This document shows positions 34,982-43,785 of a stretch of DNA of 51,465 nucleotides, one piece after another. Positions within the stretch are counted from its first letter, which is position 1, and the number at the start of each line of letters is the position of its first letter. Position numbers and translations under genes: made by a program. The stretch is from Gilvibacter sp. (lineage in GTDB: Bacteria; Bacteroidota; Bacteroidia; Flavobacteriales; Flavobacteriaceae). Under the pieces are notes generated by a model. That model saw only the letters and a program-made list of their open reading frames with translations, was not told where the DNA came from and made no database searches. The stretch is from contig NZ_JABSPU010000011.1 of the NCBI RefSeq assembly GCF_013214815.1, forward strand, positions 12,077-63,541. The letters run 5' to 3'.

Positions 34982-36366
34982 AGCCCAGCCAACTCACTCA
35001 ATTCACTGATAAATCGATCTGCAAGAGTGTCCGCTGCAGCTGCAGACGGCGCCTCTGTATAAATACGAATGATAGGTTCCGTGTTGGATTTGCGCAAGTG
35101 AACCCAAGAATCTGCAAAATCGATCTTTACCCCATCAATGGTCGTAGGATTCTCCGAAGCATATTTGCTGTGGATTCCGGCTAAGATGCCATCTACATCC
35201 AAATCTGGAGTCAATTGGATCTTCTTTTTACTCATAAAGTAGCTCGGATAGCTGGCGCGAAGCTCACTTACCGTTTTAGTCTGATTGGCCAAATGCGTTA
35301 AGAACAAAGCAATTCCTACCAAAGAGTCACGCCCGTAATGCAGCTCTGGATAGATGATTCCACCATTTCCTTCACCACCAATAACGGCATTCTTCTCTTT
35401 CATCATGGTCACCACATTGACCTCACCAACTGCACTGGCAAAATACTGTCCGCCGTGCTTTTCAGTCACGTCACGCAAGGCTCGTGAAGAAGATAAATTA
35501 GAAACTGTGTTTCCAGGAACTCGGCTCAAAATATAATCAGCAACCGCGACCAGGGTGTATTCCTCCCCAAACATGCTGCCGTCTTCTGAGATAAAAGCCA
35601 AACGGTCTACATCAGGATCCACTACGATCCCAAAATCAGCGTGCTCGTCTACAACGGCTTTCATAATATCTCCTAAGTGCTCCTTCAACGGTTCTGGATT
35701 ATGCGGGAAATGTCCCGTAGGTTCGCAGAATAACTTCACAGTTTGCACGCCCAAACGGTCTAACAACAGTGGAACAGCTACTCCTCCACTGGAGTTCACA
35801 CCGTCCACAACCACTTTAAAACCAGCTTTTTTGATGGCCTCAGCGTCAACCAGATCCAAATCGAGGATCTCGTCAATATGCAAATCCATATACGCTTGGT
35901 TCTTATTGATCTCGCCCAAAACATCGACTTCTGCGAAATCAAAATCTTGATTGTTGGCTATGTTTAAGATCTCTTGTCCGGCAGCAGCATCTAAGAATTC
36001 GCCTTTCGCATTTAAGAGCTTTAGGGCGTTCCATTGCTTCGGATTGTGACTGGCTGTGAGAATGATACCCCCATCTGCGTGTTCCATCGGTACAGCTACC
36101 TCAACAGTAGGTGTAGTAGAAAGTTCTAAATCCACAACATTGATCCCCATTCCAATCAAGGTCTGCATGACCAACTCTTGGATCATTGGTCCTGAAATTC
36201 GCGCATCGCGACCTACCACTACTTTGTAGTTCGTCTTTTCACGCTGCTGCTTGATCCAAGTACCGTAAGCTGCCGCATAGGTCACTGCATCAATAGGGGT
36301 TAGATTGTCACCAGCGCTTCCGCCGATAGTTCCTCGAATTCCAGAAATAGATTTGATTAGGGTCAT
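34978..36366 (-). CDS. glmM: Phosphoglucosamine mutase / alpha-phosphohexomutase
   Basis: The 462-residue enzyme opens MTLIKSISGIRGTIGG and carries the phosphoserine loop ILTASHNPKQWN (Ser106), the Mg2+ loop DPDVDRL near 240, the sugar-binding loop GGEGNGGIIYPELHYGRDS and the phosphate-binding C-terminus (RKSNTEPIIRIYTEA). It converts glucosamine-6-P to glucosamine-1-P for UDP-GlcNAc, and thus peptidoglycan, LPS and the amino-uronic acid here. A phosphomannomutase activity cannot be excluded from sequence. The ATG at 36366 is favoured over a TTG at 36372. The promoter box lies at 36383-36390. Confidence 0.9.
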   Translation of the reverse strand: MTLIKSISGIRGTIGGSAGDNLTPIDAVTYAAAYGTWIKQQREKTNYKVVVGRDARISGPMIQELVMQTLIGMGINVVDLELSTTPTVEVAVPMEHADGGIILTASHNPKQWNALKLLNAKGEFLDAAAGQEILNIANNQDFDFAEVDVLGEINKNQAYMDLHIDEILDLDLVDAEAIKKAGFKVVVDGVNSSGGVAVPLLLDRLGVQTVKLFCEPTGHFPHNPEPLKEHLGDIMKAVVDEHADFGIVVDPDVDRLAFISEDGSMFGEEYTLVAVADYILSRVPGNTVSNLSSSRALRDVTEKHGGQYFASAVGEVNVVTMMKEKNAVIGGEGNGGIIYPELHYGRDSLVGIALFLTHLANQTKTVSELRASYPSYFMSKKKIQLTPDLDVDGILAGIHSKYASENPTTIDGVKIDFADSWVHLRKSNTEPIIRIYTEAPSAAAADTLADRFISELSELAGL

Positions 36367-36382
36367 GCTCAATAAATTTTGG

Positions 36383-36390
36383 CAAAGATA
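36383..36390 (-). promoter_or_regulatory. Candidate -7 box for glmM
   Basis: On the minus strand this reads TATCTTTG, a full TAnnTTTG match, 16 bases before the ATG. No TTG box is seen at the usual spacing. Confidence 0.5.
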
Positions 36391-36436
36391 GTATTTCTTC
36401 AGAGGCTCTAGTCGCTAGATTTTGTAAATTCGAGAC

Positions 36437-37021
36437 ATGAATTATCTCGCTCATATTTATCTCTCCGGAGGTGATCCGGAAGTAACCGTGGGCAACTTTA
36501 TAGCTGATGCCGTCAAAGGAAAAGATTATCTGAATTATTCCGAAGGCATTCAAAGAGGCATTATTCTACATCGCGCCATAGACACCTTTACAGACAGCCA
36601 TCCTATAGTCAAGCAAAGCAGCAAACGCTTGCACAAAAAATACGGGCATTACAGCGGAGTTATAGTAGACATCCTTTATGACCACTTCCTCGCAGCCAAT
36701 TGGAGCGATTACAGCGACCAACCGCTGGACCAATATGTGCAAGCCTTTTACGACTTATTACAGGCACATCATGACATCGTCCCGGAACGCATCCAAAAGA
36801 TCATGCCCATTATGTTTGCCCACAATTGGCTACTGAGTTATGCTACCGTTGAGGGAATTGGAAAGATCCTCTTCCAAATGAACCGCAGAACCAAGAACCG
36901 ATCCAAGATGAATTTCGCTATCTTAGAGCTCGAAGCGCATTATGACGAGTTCTATGAGGAATTCACCACTTTTTTTGCTGAACTCATTACCTACAGCGCC
37001 GAAAAACTAAAAACCCTATGA
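36437..37021 (+). CDS. acpH: Acyl carrier protein phosphodiesterase (AcpH/DUF479)
   Basis: The 194-residue protein begins MNYLAHIYLSGGDPEVTVGNFIADAVKG, the AcpH signature, with HRAIDTFTDSHP near 50 and VDILYDHFLAANW near 78 supplying the His/Asp residues of this HD-like fold. AcpH removes the 4'-phosphopantetheine arm from holo-ACP, needing Mn2+. Length equals the E. coli protein (193). It overlaps the ggt gene by 4 bases (ATGA), so the two are cotranslated, though no functional tie is obvious. Confidence 0.92.
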   Translation: MNYLAHIYLSGGDPEVTVGNFIADAVKGKDYLNYSEGIQRGIILHRAIDTFTDSHPIVKQSSKRLHKKYGHYSGVIVDILYDHFLAANWSDYSDQPLDQYVQAFYDLLQAHHDIVPERIQKIMPIMFAHNWLLSYATVEGIGKILFQMNRRTKNRSKMNFAILELEAHYDEFYEEFTTFFAELITYSAEKLKTL

Positions 37022-38724
37022 CCAAAACACTCGCCAGCCTGTTTGCAATCTTACTGCTTGTAAGTTGCAAGAACGAACCCAAAACCACTGCAGTAGAAGC
37101 TCCGTCTAAACAAGGATTGATCACTGAAAAAGCCATGGTTGTATCCGCCAGAGAAGAAGCCTCACGTATCGGAACGGAGATTCTAAAAATGGGAGGTAAT
37201 GCCTTTGACGCCATGATCGCTACGGAGATGGCCTTGGCCGTGAGTTATCCCTTTGCCGGGAACTTAGGAGGTGGAGGTTTTATGGTTTATCGCACTAAAT
37301 ACGGAGAATTAGGTGGTTTGGATTATCGCGAAAAAGCGCCAATGGCTGCATTTAAAGACATGTACTTGGATGAGAATGGAGATGTCATTTCTGCGAAGAG
37401 CAAAATCGGTGGATTGGCCGTGGGCGTGCCAGGAACTGTGGCCGGTATATTTGCAGTACATGAAAAATTGGGCTCTCTGCCCATGGAAACTTTGTTAGAA
37501 CCTGTAGTTCAATTGGCCGAGCGCGGTTATGTAGTGACCGAAAAACAACAGGCGCGTTTTGACAATTATGCAGCCCTTTTTGATTCCATCAACAAACAAA
37601 AAACACTCTACAGTCAAGGCTTTAAGGCAGGAGATACGGTGAAGAACCCAGCACTTGCCTACAGTTTAAAGACTCTTCAAACTGAGGGGCGCTCTGCCTT
37701 TTACAGCGGCGTTTTGGGAGAGCAATTGGTGAGCTACCTCAACAAACACGATGGAATTATCACCCTAGAAGACTTGAAAGCTTATGAAGCCGAGTGGCGC
37801 GAACCGGTGGTTTTTGATTATAAGGATTTGCGTGTCATTTCTATGTCACCGCCTTCTTCTGGTGGAATTTGTTTGGCGCAGATTATGAAAATGATCGAGC
37901 CTTATAACCTGAGTAGCTACGGACACAATAGCTTAAAGGCCATTCAGGTCATTACAGAAGCGGAACGCCGTGCTTATGCTGACCGAAGTTATTATTTAGG
38001 AGATCCTGACTTTGTGGACATTCCAACGGAGATCTTAACCAGCGATTCCTACTTGAGCGGTCGCATGAGTGACTTTAGCTTTGATGCGGCAACACCTTCA
38101 TCGAGCATTAATTACGGTGAAGTGGAGGTTGTAGAATCTATGGAAACCACCCACTACTCTATTGTAGACGCATATGGAAACGCCATTGCAGTAACTACAA
38201 CGCTCAACGGAGCTTATGGTTCTAAACTTTATGTCCCTGAGCTCGGATTCTTTTTAAACAATGAAATGGATGACTTTAGCGCCAAGCCTGGAGTGCCCAA
38301 CATGTTTGGACTCATTGGAGCTGAAGCGAACTCTATCGCGCCTCAAAAGCGCATGCTGAGTTCTATGACTCCAACCCTCATTGAAAAGGATGGTGAATTC
38401 TGGATGACTGTGGGCACACCCGGTGGCTCCACGATCATTACCTCAGTATTACAAACCGTGCTCAATGTCTATGAATTCGATATGAGCATGCAAGAAGCAG
38501 TCAATGCACCGCGATTCCACCACCAATGGTTACCAGACGTGATCTTGTTTGAGCCTGAAGGATTTGATCAAGCCGTTTTGGACAGCCTAAAGACCAAAGG
38601 CTATTTGCCGAATTCTAACAACTCACCCATCATTGGTAAGGTAGATGGAATTCTTGTATTGCCAGACGGCAGATTGGAAGGTGGAGCAGACCGCAGAGGA
38701 GACGATACAGCCGTTGGATACTAG
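37018..38724 (+). CDS. ggt: Gamma-glutamyltransferase, lipoprotein form
   Basis: The 568-residue precursor has a lipobox (LLVSC, Cys17) and the GGT landmarks: GGNAFDAMIATEMALAVSYP and GNLGGGGFMVY near 60-90, LDYREKAP at 101-108, and the autoprocessing site before Thr377 in METTHYSIVDAYGNAIAVT. The new N-terminal Thr is the nucleophile that cleaves glutathione and transfers glutamyl groups. MLSSMTPTL and GTPGGSTII form the glutamate-binding loops. The lid-loop region after FLNNEMDDFS is present. It should be tethered in the periplasm or at the cell surface. Confidence 0.95.
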   Translation: MTKTLASLFAILLLVSCKNEPKTTAVEAPSKQGLITEKAMVVSAREEASRIGTEILKMGGNAFDAMIATEMALAVSYPFAGNLGGGGFMVYRTKYGELGGLDYREKAPMAAFKDMYLDENGDVISAKSKIGGLAVGVPGTVAGIFAVHEKLGSLPMETLLEPVVQLAERGYVVTEKQQARFDNYAALFDSINKQKTLYSQGFKAGDTVKNPALAYSLKTLQTEGRSAFYSGVLGEQLVSYLNKHDGIITLEDLKAYEAEWREPVVFDYKDLRVISMSPPSSGGICLAQIMKMIEPYNLSSYGHNSLKAIQVITEAERRAYADRSYYLGDPDFVDIPTEILTSDSYLSGRMSDFSFDAATPSSSINYGEVEVVESMETTHYSIVDAYGNAIAVTTTLNGAYGSKLYVPELGFFLNNEMDDFSAKPGVPNMFGLIGAEANSIAPQKRMLSSMTPTLIEKDGEFWMTVGTPGGSTIITSVLQTVLNVYEFDMSMQEAVNAPRFHHQWLPDVILFEPEGFDQAVLDSLKTKGYLPNSNNSPIIGKVDGILVLPDGRLEGGADRRGDDTAVGY

Positions 38725-38743
38725 CAAGTTACGCGATGTATTT

Positions 38744-38760
38744 TCTTACAAAAAGTAAGA
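38744..38760 (+). terminator. Weak hairpin downstream of ggt
   Basis: TCTTAC and GTAAGA form a 6-bp stem with a five-A loop, 19 bases after the ggt stop, followed by only three T. It may be a weak terminator. Confidence 0.25.
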
Positions 38761-38787
38761 TTTGTACTACATTTTAAGATATTTTTC

Positions 38788-38795
38788 TATTTTTG
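38788..38795 (+). promoter_or_regulatory. Candidate -7 box inside the 38725-39003 gap
   Basis: TATTTTTG matches TAnnTTTG, with TTTG 23 bases upstream (38761-38764), at the long end of the usual spacing. It would give a leader or RNA starting near 38802. Confidence 0.4.
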
Positions 38796-38801
38796 AGGCA
38801 T

Positions 38802-38985
38802 ATTAGGTAACTCTATGTTGCAGCAGGAGCTACTCATTTTTATACTTGGGGCTATTTTATTTAATTGATTTTTAGATACTTATAGTTTAAAATTACTTTA
38901 AAACGAAACTACAACGCCGTTTTTGGGCCGTTGCATACTTTGGTGTGTTCGGGTCTTTAAACGGGCTTGACCTGCTGCCATAGCG
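38802..38985 (+). ncRNA. Possible structured RNA or structured 5' leader
   Basis: CTATG (38813-38817), two bulged T and GCAGCAGG (38820-38827) pair fully with CCTGCTGC (38971-38978) and CATAG (38979-38983). The result is a 13-bp closing stem around about 143 bases. Inside, 38912-38933 forms a 7-bp hairpin with one bulged C. A promoter-like box sits just before. The shape (long closing stem, about 185 bases, mostly open middle) recalls 6S RNA, but I see no diagnostic motif, and there is no terminator before the next gene, so it could be that gene's leader. A 17-codon hydrophobic ORF (38815-38868) lies within. Confidence 0.3.
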
Positions 38986-39003
38986 CTATCAAAAGTGCAA
39001 ATT

Positions 39004-40023
39004 ATGGCCAAATCCTATAAAAAGGATATACTCAATATCATACCGCTGATCTTCAGTGGGCTGCTTTGTATTGGCCTGTTTTTCCTGCTGTGGCAAAAAA
39101 GCCAGACCGACCCGGAGTTCGCTCTTCTGCTGCAAAACATCAACACCATCTTGACTTACATCAGTGCCATTTTTGGCGCTGTGATCATGGTGTATCTAGC
39201 CGCCAATGTCCTGACGGTAAAAACCAATCGGAACAATTTGCTCTCTGACCTGCGCCGAGTTACCGATAAGATGAACAACTTTAGAGAGATCGTAGAACTG
39301 CTTTTGCGCTCTAAAATGTGGCTTCCTGGCCTTAAGGAGTATATAGACGATGAATACGAAGGCCTCACCTTCTTTGAGGTCAAAGAGTTTTACAAAGGAA
39401 AATCAAAGTTGGCCATTGAATTCCTGCAGGAATCGCACAACTATGAGGATACAGAGAACCTATATTTAGAGCTTAAGTCCCTCCTTTACAATTCCGCTCG
39501 GGACAAACGCATCAATGAAAGTGTTTCTCATCCGAAGATCTATGACAAGCGTTTATTAGAGCGATGGCTGGAACACAAATGTGGGTCTGGACTTTGGTAT
39601 TACTTCGGATACAAATACAGTACCTACAAAGAAGCGCTCAATTTGAACAATGTCTATGAGCGTCATCAGGATAAAATAATGAAACTGGCTTTGTCTATTG
39701 ACAATGAAGCCTTTGAGGACTCTTCATTCAACGAAGTTTTCCTCTCTAAGCTTGGAGAATATATGTCTAATGAAATTCTGCCCAAGCTCTATCAATTTCA
39801 GGAAGGATTCGATAAAAAACTGCCAAGGATGGTTCGTTACTTGTACGCCATTTTTGCTGTGCTAATCATTTTTGGAGTGCTACTACCTATAGTGGCTTCC
39901 TTGCTGCAACTATCTATGATTTTTAGCATAGTAAGTGTGTCGGTGATCATCGCCTTGGTGTTTTTTATCGCTACTTCCTTTTACCAATTCCTGCTGAGCG
40001 AATCCACCCGCATGCAAGGTTGA
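39004..40023 (+). CDS. Unknown membrane protein with paired helices at both ends
   Basis: I do not recognise the family. The 339-residue product has two hydrophobic helices at the N-terminus (about residues 10-28 and 46-66), a helical cytoplasmic part of about 200 residues with many charged residues, and two helices at the C-terminus (about 276-298 and 300-325). The middle contains KCGSGLWYYFGYKYSTYKEAL near 195-215. The start is taken at the ATG at 39004 rather than the GTG at 38995. It follows the possible structured leader and precedes uvrA by 56 bases. The layout, a soluble domain between membrane hairpins, would suit a sensor or effector, but there is no direct evidence. Confidence 0.6.
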   Translation: MAKSYKKDILNIIPLIFSGLLCIGLFFLLWQKSQTDPEFALLLQNINTILTYISAIFGAVIMVYLAANVLTVKTNRNNLLSDLRRVTDKMNNFREIVELLLRSKMWLPGLKEYIDDEYEGLTFFEVKEFYKGKSKLAIEFLQESHNYEDTENLYLELKSLLYNSARDKRINESVSHPKIYDKRLLERWLEHKCGSGLWYYFGYKYSTYKEALNLNNVYERHQDKIMKLALSIDNEAFEDSSFNEVFLSKLGEYMSNEILPKLYQFQEGFDKKLPRMVRYLYAIFAVLIIFGVLLPIVASLLQLSMIFSIVSVSVIIALVFFIATSFYQFLLSESTRMQG

Positions 40024-40065
40024 TAAAAGCTTCTTAAGTCCCTGAGTTTTTAGCGGTCAAATCAG

Positions 40066-40073
40066 TACCTTTG
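40066..40073 (+). promoter_or_regulatory. Candidate -7 box for uvrA
   Basis: TACCTTTG is a full TAnnTTTG match and ends 6 bases before the uvrA ATG at 40080, so the message may start at or next to the start codon. This also argues against a TTG start at 40071. Confidence 0.5.
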
Positions 40074-40079
40074 CAAACT

Positions 40080-42923
40080 ATGGCAAATCAGGACGATTTT
40101 ATCGAAGTTTTAGGGGCTCGAGTACACAATCTCAAGAATATAGATGTTCGCATTCCCAGAGAAAATCTAGTGGTGATCACTGGGCTTTCAGGCAGCGGAA
40201 AATCATCCCTGGCCTTTGATACCATCTATGCAGAAGGACAACGAAGATACATAGAGACCTTCTCGGCTTATGCCCGTCAATTCTTAGGCGGATTGGAGCG
40301 TCCGGATGTGGATAAAATTGACGGACTTTCTCCCGTAATTGCCATTGAACAAAAAACCACCAGTAAATCGCCGCGTTCTACTGTAGGAACCATCACGGAG
40401 ATCTATGACTTTTTACGTCTGCTTTACGCCCGTGGTAGCGATGCTTACAGTTATGAGACCGGCGAGAAAATGGTCTCTTACAGCGATGAGCAGATTCAGG
40501 AGCTGATCCTTAAAGATTTTGAAGGACGAAAAGTCTCTGTGCTCTCGCCAGTGATTCGTTCCAGAAAAGGACATTACCGCGAACTCTTTGAGCAGATCGG
40601 TAAACAAGGCTTTATCAAAGTCCGCGTTGACGGAGAGATTGTGGATCTGGTAAGCGGGATGAAAGTGGATCGTTACAAGATCCACGATATTGAAATTGTA
40701 ATTGACCGTCTTTTGGTAGACGCCTCTGCCCTCTTGGACAACCGTTTGGCAGAAACTATCAAAACGGCGATGTACCATGGAGACGATGTCTTGATGGTGA
40801 TCGATAATGAGACTGGAGCCACGCGTTATTTCAGTAGAACGCTTATGTGTCCTACCAGTGGTATTTCCTATCCGAACCCAGAGCCAAATAATTTCTCTTT
40901 CAACTCACCTAAGGGGATGTGTCCTAGCTGTAAAGGACTGGGACATTTGTACGAGGTCAATATAGACAAGATTGTTCCAGACAAAAAGCTGTCCATCAAA
41001 CAAGGAGCGCTGGCGCCACAAGGTCCGCAGAAATCCAACTGGATCTTTAAGCAACTGGAATTAATTGCAGAACGCTACAACTTCAAACTCAGTGATCCTT
41101 TTGAAGACATTCCTCAAGAGGCAGTTGATATTATCCTCTACGGCGGAAACGAAAAGTTTGAAGTCGCTTCTAAAACCTTGGGAATTACCCGGACGTATAA
41201 GATCGATTTTGAAGGGATCGCAAATTTCATAGAAAATACTTACCACAACAATGATTCCGCGTCATTGCAACGTTGGGCTAAGGAGTATATGGACCATGTG
41301 GAATGCCCAGAGTGCAATGGTTCTCGTTTGAGAAAAGAATCGCTTTACTTCAAAGTAGCCGATAAAAGCATTGCCGATTTAGCCAAAATGGATGTGGTGG
41401 AACTCTTGGAATGGTTCAACAATATTGACGACAAGCTCAGTGAGTCACAAAAGAAGATCGCCTCCGAGGTGATAAAAGAAATTAAAGCGCGTTTGCAGTT
41501 CTTGGTTGATGTAGGACTCACCTATCTTTCCTTGAACCGCAGCTCTAAATCCCTCTCCGGAGGTGAAGCGCAACGCATCCGTTTGGCTACACAGATCGGC
41601 TCCCAATTGGTTGGAGTACTCTATATTCTTGATGAACCGAGTATCGGACTCCACCAAAGAGACAATGCAAAACTGATAGACTCTTTGGTCAAACTCAAAG
41701 AGCTTGGAAATTCCGTCCTGGTCGTGGAGCACGACAAGGATATGATTGAACACGCAGATTATGTGATCGACATAGGACCTGCCGCCGGAAAACACGGAGG
41801 AGAGATCGTTTCTAAAGGGGCTCCAGAAGAGATTCTAGAGCACCCTACTCTTACCGCGGAGTATCTTAAAGGCACCAAAATGATTGAAGTGCCGGCCAAA
41901 CGACGCGAAGGCAATGGCAAGGTGTTAAGCCTTACAGGCGCTACAGGGCACAACTTAAAGAACGTAAGCATTGATCTCCCCTTGGGTAAAATGATCGGTG
42001 TTACTGGTGTCTCTGGAAGTGGAAAATCTACCTTGATCAACGAAACCTTGTACCCAATTCTAAACGCACACTTTTTCAACGGCGTTAAAAAACCGCTTCC
42101 GTATAAGAAGATCAGTGGTTTGGAGCATATAGACAAGGTGATTGACATCAACCAAAGTCCTATTGGAAGGACTCCACGTTCTAATCCTGCTACTTATACG
42201 GGTGTGTTTTCTGAGATACGTTCGCTATTCGCGAAGGTTCCGGAAGCTGCCATCCGTGGTTACAAACCGGGACGATTTAGTTTTAATGTGGCCGGTGGAC
42301 GCTGCGAAACCTGTAAAGGTGGTGGTCTTAAAGTCATTGAGATGAACTTCCTGCCGGATGTTTATGTAGAATGTGAAACCTGTCAAGGAAAACGCTTCAA
42401 TCGTGAAACTTTGGAGATTCGCTATAAGGGAAAATCCATTTTTGACGTTCTTGAAATGACCATTAATGAGGCCTGCGATTTCTTTGAACACATTCCAAAG
42501 ATCTATCGCAAACTTAAGACTATCAGAGATGTAGGCCTCGGGTACATCACCCTAGGGCAACAATCAACAACTCTTTCCGGAGGAGAAGCACAGCGAATTA
42601 AACTCGCCACAGAGCTTTCCAAGCGTGATACCGGCAACACTTTTTATATCTTAGATGAGCCCACTACCGGTTTGCACTTTGAAGATATTCGGGTTTTGAT
42701 GTTGGTTTTGAACAAATTGGTAGACAAAGGAAATACGGTGCTGATCATTGAACACAACCTAGATGTTGTAAAAATGGTAGACTATTTGATAGATATAGGA
42801 CCAGAAGGTGGTAAAGGCGGAGGCAAAGTAGTCGCCAAAGGAACCCCAGAAGAAATTATAAAAGTAAAATCGAGCCACACCGCGGCTTTCCTAAAGCGCG
42901 AGTTGGAATCGGTAAAGAAATAA
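40080..42923 (+). CDS. uvrA: Excinuclease ABC subunit A
   Basis: The 947-residue ATPase has two ABC modules: Walker [10 protein letters not shown] at 35-43 with signature [14 protein letters not shown] near 490, and Walker [13 protein letters not shown] near 645 with signature [15 protein letters not shown] near 835. Zn-binding Cys pairs are seen in CPSCKGLG and in CETCKGGG...CETCQGKRF. UvrA dimers find bulky DNA lesions and load UvrB. Length fits the family. The ATG at 40080 gives [20 protein letters not shown]. It is a single gene with AT-rich inverted repeats downstream. Confidence 0.98.
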   Translation: MANQDDFIEVLGARVHNLKNIDVRIPRENLVVITGLSGSGKSSLAFDTIYAEGQRRYIETFSAYARQFLGGLERPDVDKIDGLSPVIAIEQKTTSKSPRSTVGTITEIYDFLRLLYARGSDAYSYETGEKMVSYSDEQIQELILKDFEGRKVSVLSPVIRSRKGHYRELFEQIGKQGFIKVRVDGEIVDLVSGMKVDRYKIHDIEIVIDRLLVDASALLDNRLAETIKTAMYHGDDVLMVIDNETGATRYFSRTLMCPTSGISYPNPEPNNFSFNSPKGMCPSCKGLGHLYEVNIDKIVPDKKLSIKQGALAPQGPQKSNWIFKQLELIAERYNFKLSDPFEDIPQEAVDIILYGGNEKFEVASKTLGITRTYKIDFEGIANFIENTYHNNDSASLQRWAKEYMDHVECPECNGSRLRKESLYFKVADKSIADLAKMDVVELLEWFNNIDDKLSESQKKIASEVIKEIKARLQFLVDVGLTYLSLNRSSKSLSGGEAQRIRLATQIGSQLVGVLYILDEPSIGLHQRDNAKLIDSLVKLKELGNSVLVVEHDKDMIEHADYVIDIGPAAGKHGGEIVSKGAPEEILEHPTLTAEYLKGTKMIEVPAKRREGNGKVLSLTGATGHNLKNVSIDLPLGKMIGVTGVSGSGKSTLINETLYPILNAHFFNGVKKPLPYKKISGLEHIDKVIDINQSPIGRTPRSNPATYTGVFSEIRSLFAKVPEAAIRGYKPGRFSFNVAGGRCETCKGGGLKVIEMNFLPDVYVECETCQGKRFNRETLEIRYKGKSIFDVLEMTINEACDFFEHIPKIYRKLKTIRDVGLGYITLGQQSTTLSGGEAQRIKLATELSKRDTGNTFYILDEPTTGLHFEDIRVLMLVLNKLVDKGNTVLIIEHNLDVVKMVDYLIDIGPEGGKGGGKVVAKGTPEEIIKVKSSHTAAFLKRELESVKK

Positions 42924-42950
42924 AAATATATAAATGAAATGAGCGCAAAT

Positions 42951-42992
42951 AAATTTAATTAGAAGCTTACCGATGAAATAATTAAATTTTTT
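42951..42992 (+). terminator. AT-rich hairpin downstream of uvrA
   Basis: AAATTTAATT (42951-42960) and AATTAAATTT (42980-42989) form a 10-bp stem with a 19-base loop, followed by three more T. It starts 27 bases after the uvrA stop. The stem has no GC pairs, so strength is doubtful. Confidence 0.4.
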
Positions 42993-43021
42993 GTGCGAAA
43001 GCGAAGCGGTTGATTTATGCA

Positions 43022-43064
43022 GATAATTTTTATTTGCTTGATTGGCAGCTCAATAAAAATTATC
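43022..43064. repeat. 13-bp perfect inverted repeat before the LOG-family gene
   Basis: GATAATTTTTATT (43022-43034) and AATAAAAATTATC (43052-43064) are perfect inverted copies around a 17-base spacer, ending 6 bases before the ATG at 43071. It could be an operator, an mRNA hairpin limiting translation, or a terminator arm. Confidence 0.5.
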
Positions 43065-43070
43065 AAATAA

Positions 43071-43760
43071 ATGAAAGCAAACAACAATCCAAAAGGTTGG
43101 AACGAAGTAAAGACCAACGACTCTTGGGCGATCTTTAAGATCATGGGAGAGTTTGTCAACGGTTATGAGAAACTGAGTCTTATTGGGCCTTGTGTTTCTA
43201 TCTTCGGATCTGCACGAACCAAACCTGACCATCCGTACTACAAGCTCGCGGAACGCATCGCGCAAAAGATCACCGACCACGGTTACGGAGTGATCACTGG
43301 TGGTGGACCAGGTATCATGGAAGCGGGTAATAAAGGAGCGCATATCGCTGGAGGAACTTCAGTTGGACTGAATATTGACCTTCCTTTTGAACAGCACGAC
43401 AACCCCTATATTGACAGTGACAAGAGCATCAACTTTGATTACTTCTTTGTTCGTAAAGTAATGTTCGTAAAATACTCTCAAGGTTTCGTGGTGATGCCTG
43501 GAGGATTCGGAACTTTGGATGAGCTTTTTGAAGCGATGACCTTGATCCAAACTCATAAAATAGAGCGTTTCCCAATTATTTTAGTAGGAAGTAGCTTCTG
43601 GTCCGGTCTAATTGATTGGATCAAGCAAACCCTTTTGGAAGACAACGGGAACATCAGCCCCGAAGACATTGACCTGTTCCACATTGTGGATACAGAAGAC
43701 GAGGTATTAGAAATTCTTAATAACTTCTATTCGAAATACAACTTGAGCCCGAACTTCTAA
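43071..43760 (+). CDS. LOG-family protein (TIGR00730-type nucleoside monophosphate phosphoribohydrolase)
   Basis: The 229-residue Rossmann-fold protein carries the two LOG motifs: GGGPGIMEAGNKGA at 77-90 and PGGFGTLDELFE at 143-154, with the Arg/Lys of FVRKVMFVKYS between. LOG proteins release the base from nucleoside 5'-monophosphates, including cytokinin ribotides. Older databases call them lysine decarboxylases, which is not supported. It is preceded by a 13-bp inverted repeat that may regulate it, and followed by a secreted nuclease-like gene after 25 bases. Confidence 0.9.
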   Translation: MKANNNPKGWNEVKTNDSWAIFKIMGEFVNGYEKLSLIGPCVSIFGSARTKPDHPYYKLAERIAQKITDHGYGVITGGGPGIMEAGNKGAHIAGGTSVGLNIDLPFEQHDNPYIDSDKSINFDYFFVRKVMFVKYSQGFVVMPGGFGTLDELFEAMTLIQTHKIERFPIILVGSSFWSGLIDWIKQTLLEDNGNISPEDIDLFHIVDTEDEVLEILNNFYSKYNLSPNF

Positions 43761-43785
43761 GTTCTGCTGAACTACTCCTACCCCT

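Noticed and set aside
38802-38985. SRP RNA, tmRNA or RNase P RNA in the gap after ggt
   Set aside because: The diagnostic SRP apical-loop sequence, the tmRNA tRNA-like ends and the RNase P core motif are all missing.
39004-40023. Possible AbiC-like phage abortive-infection protein
   Set aside because: The membrane-hairpin topology is loosely similar, but I see no motif specific to that family and no defence genes nearby.
43071-43760. Lysine decarboxylase annotation for the LOG-family gene
   Set aside because: The PGGxGTxxE motif defines phosphoribohydrolases; PLP-binding features of decarboxylases are absent.
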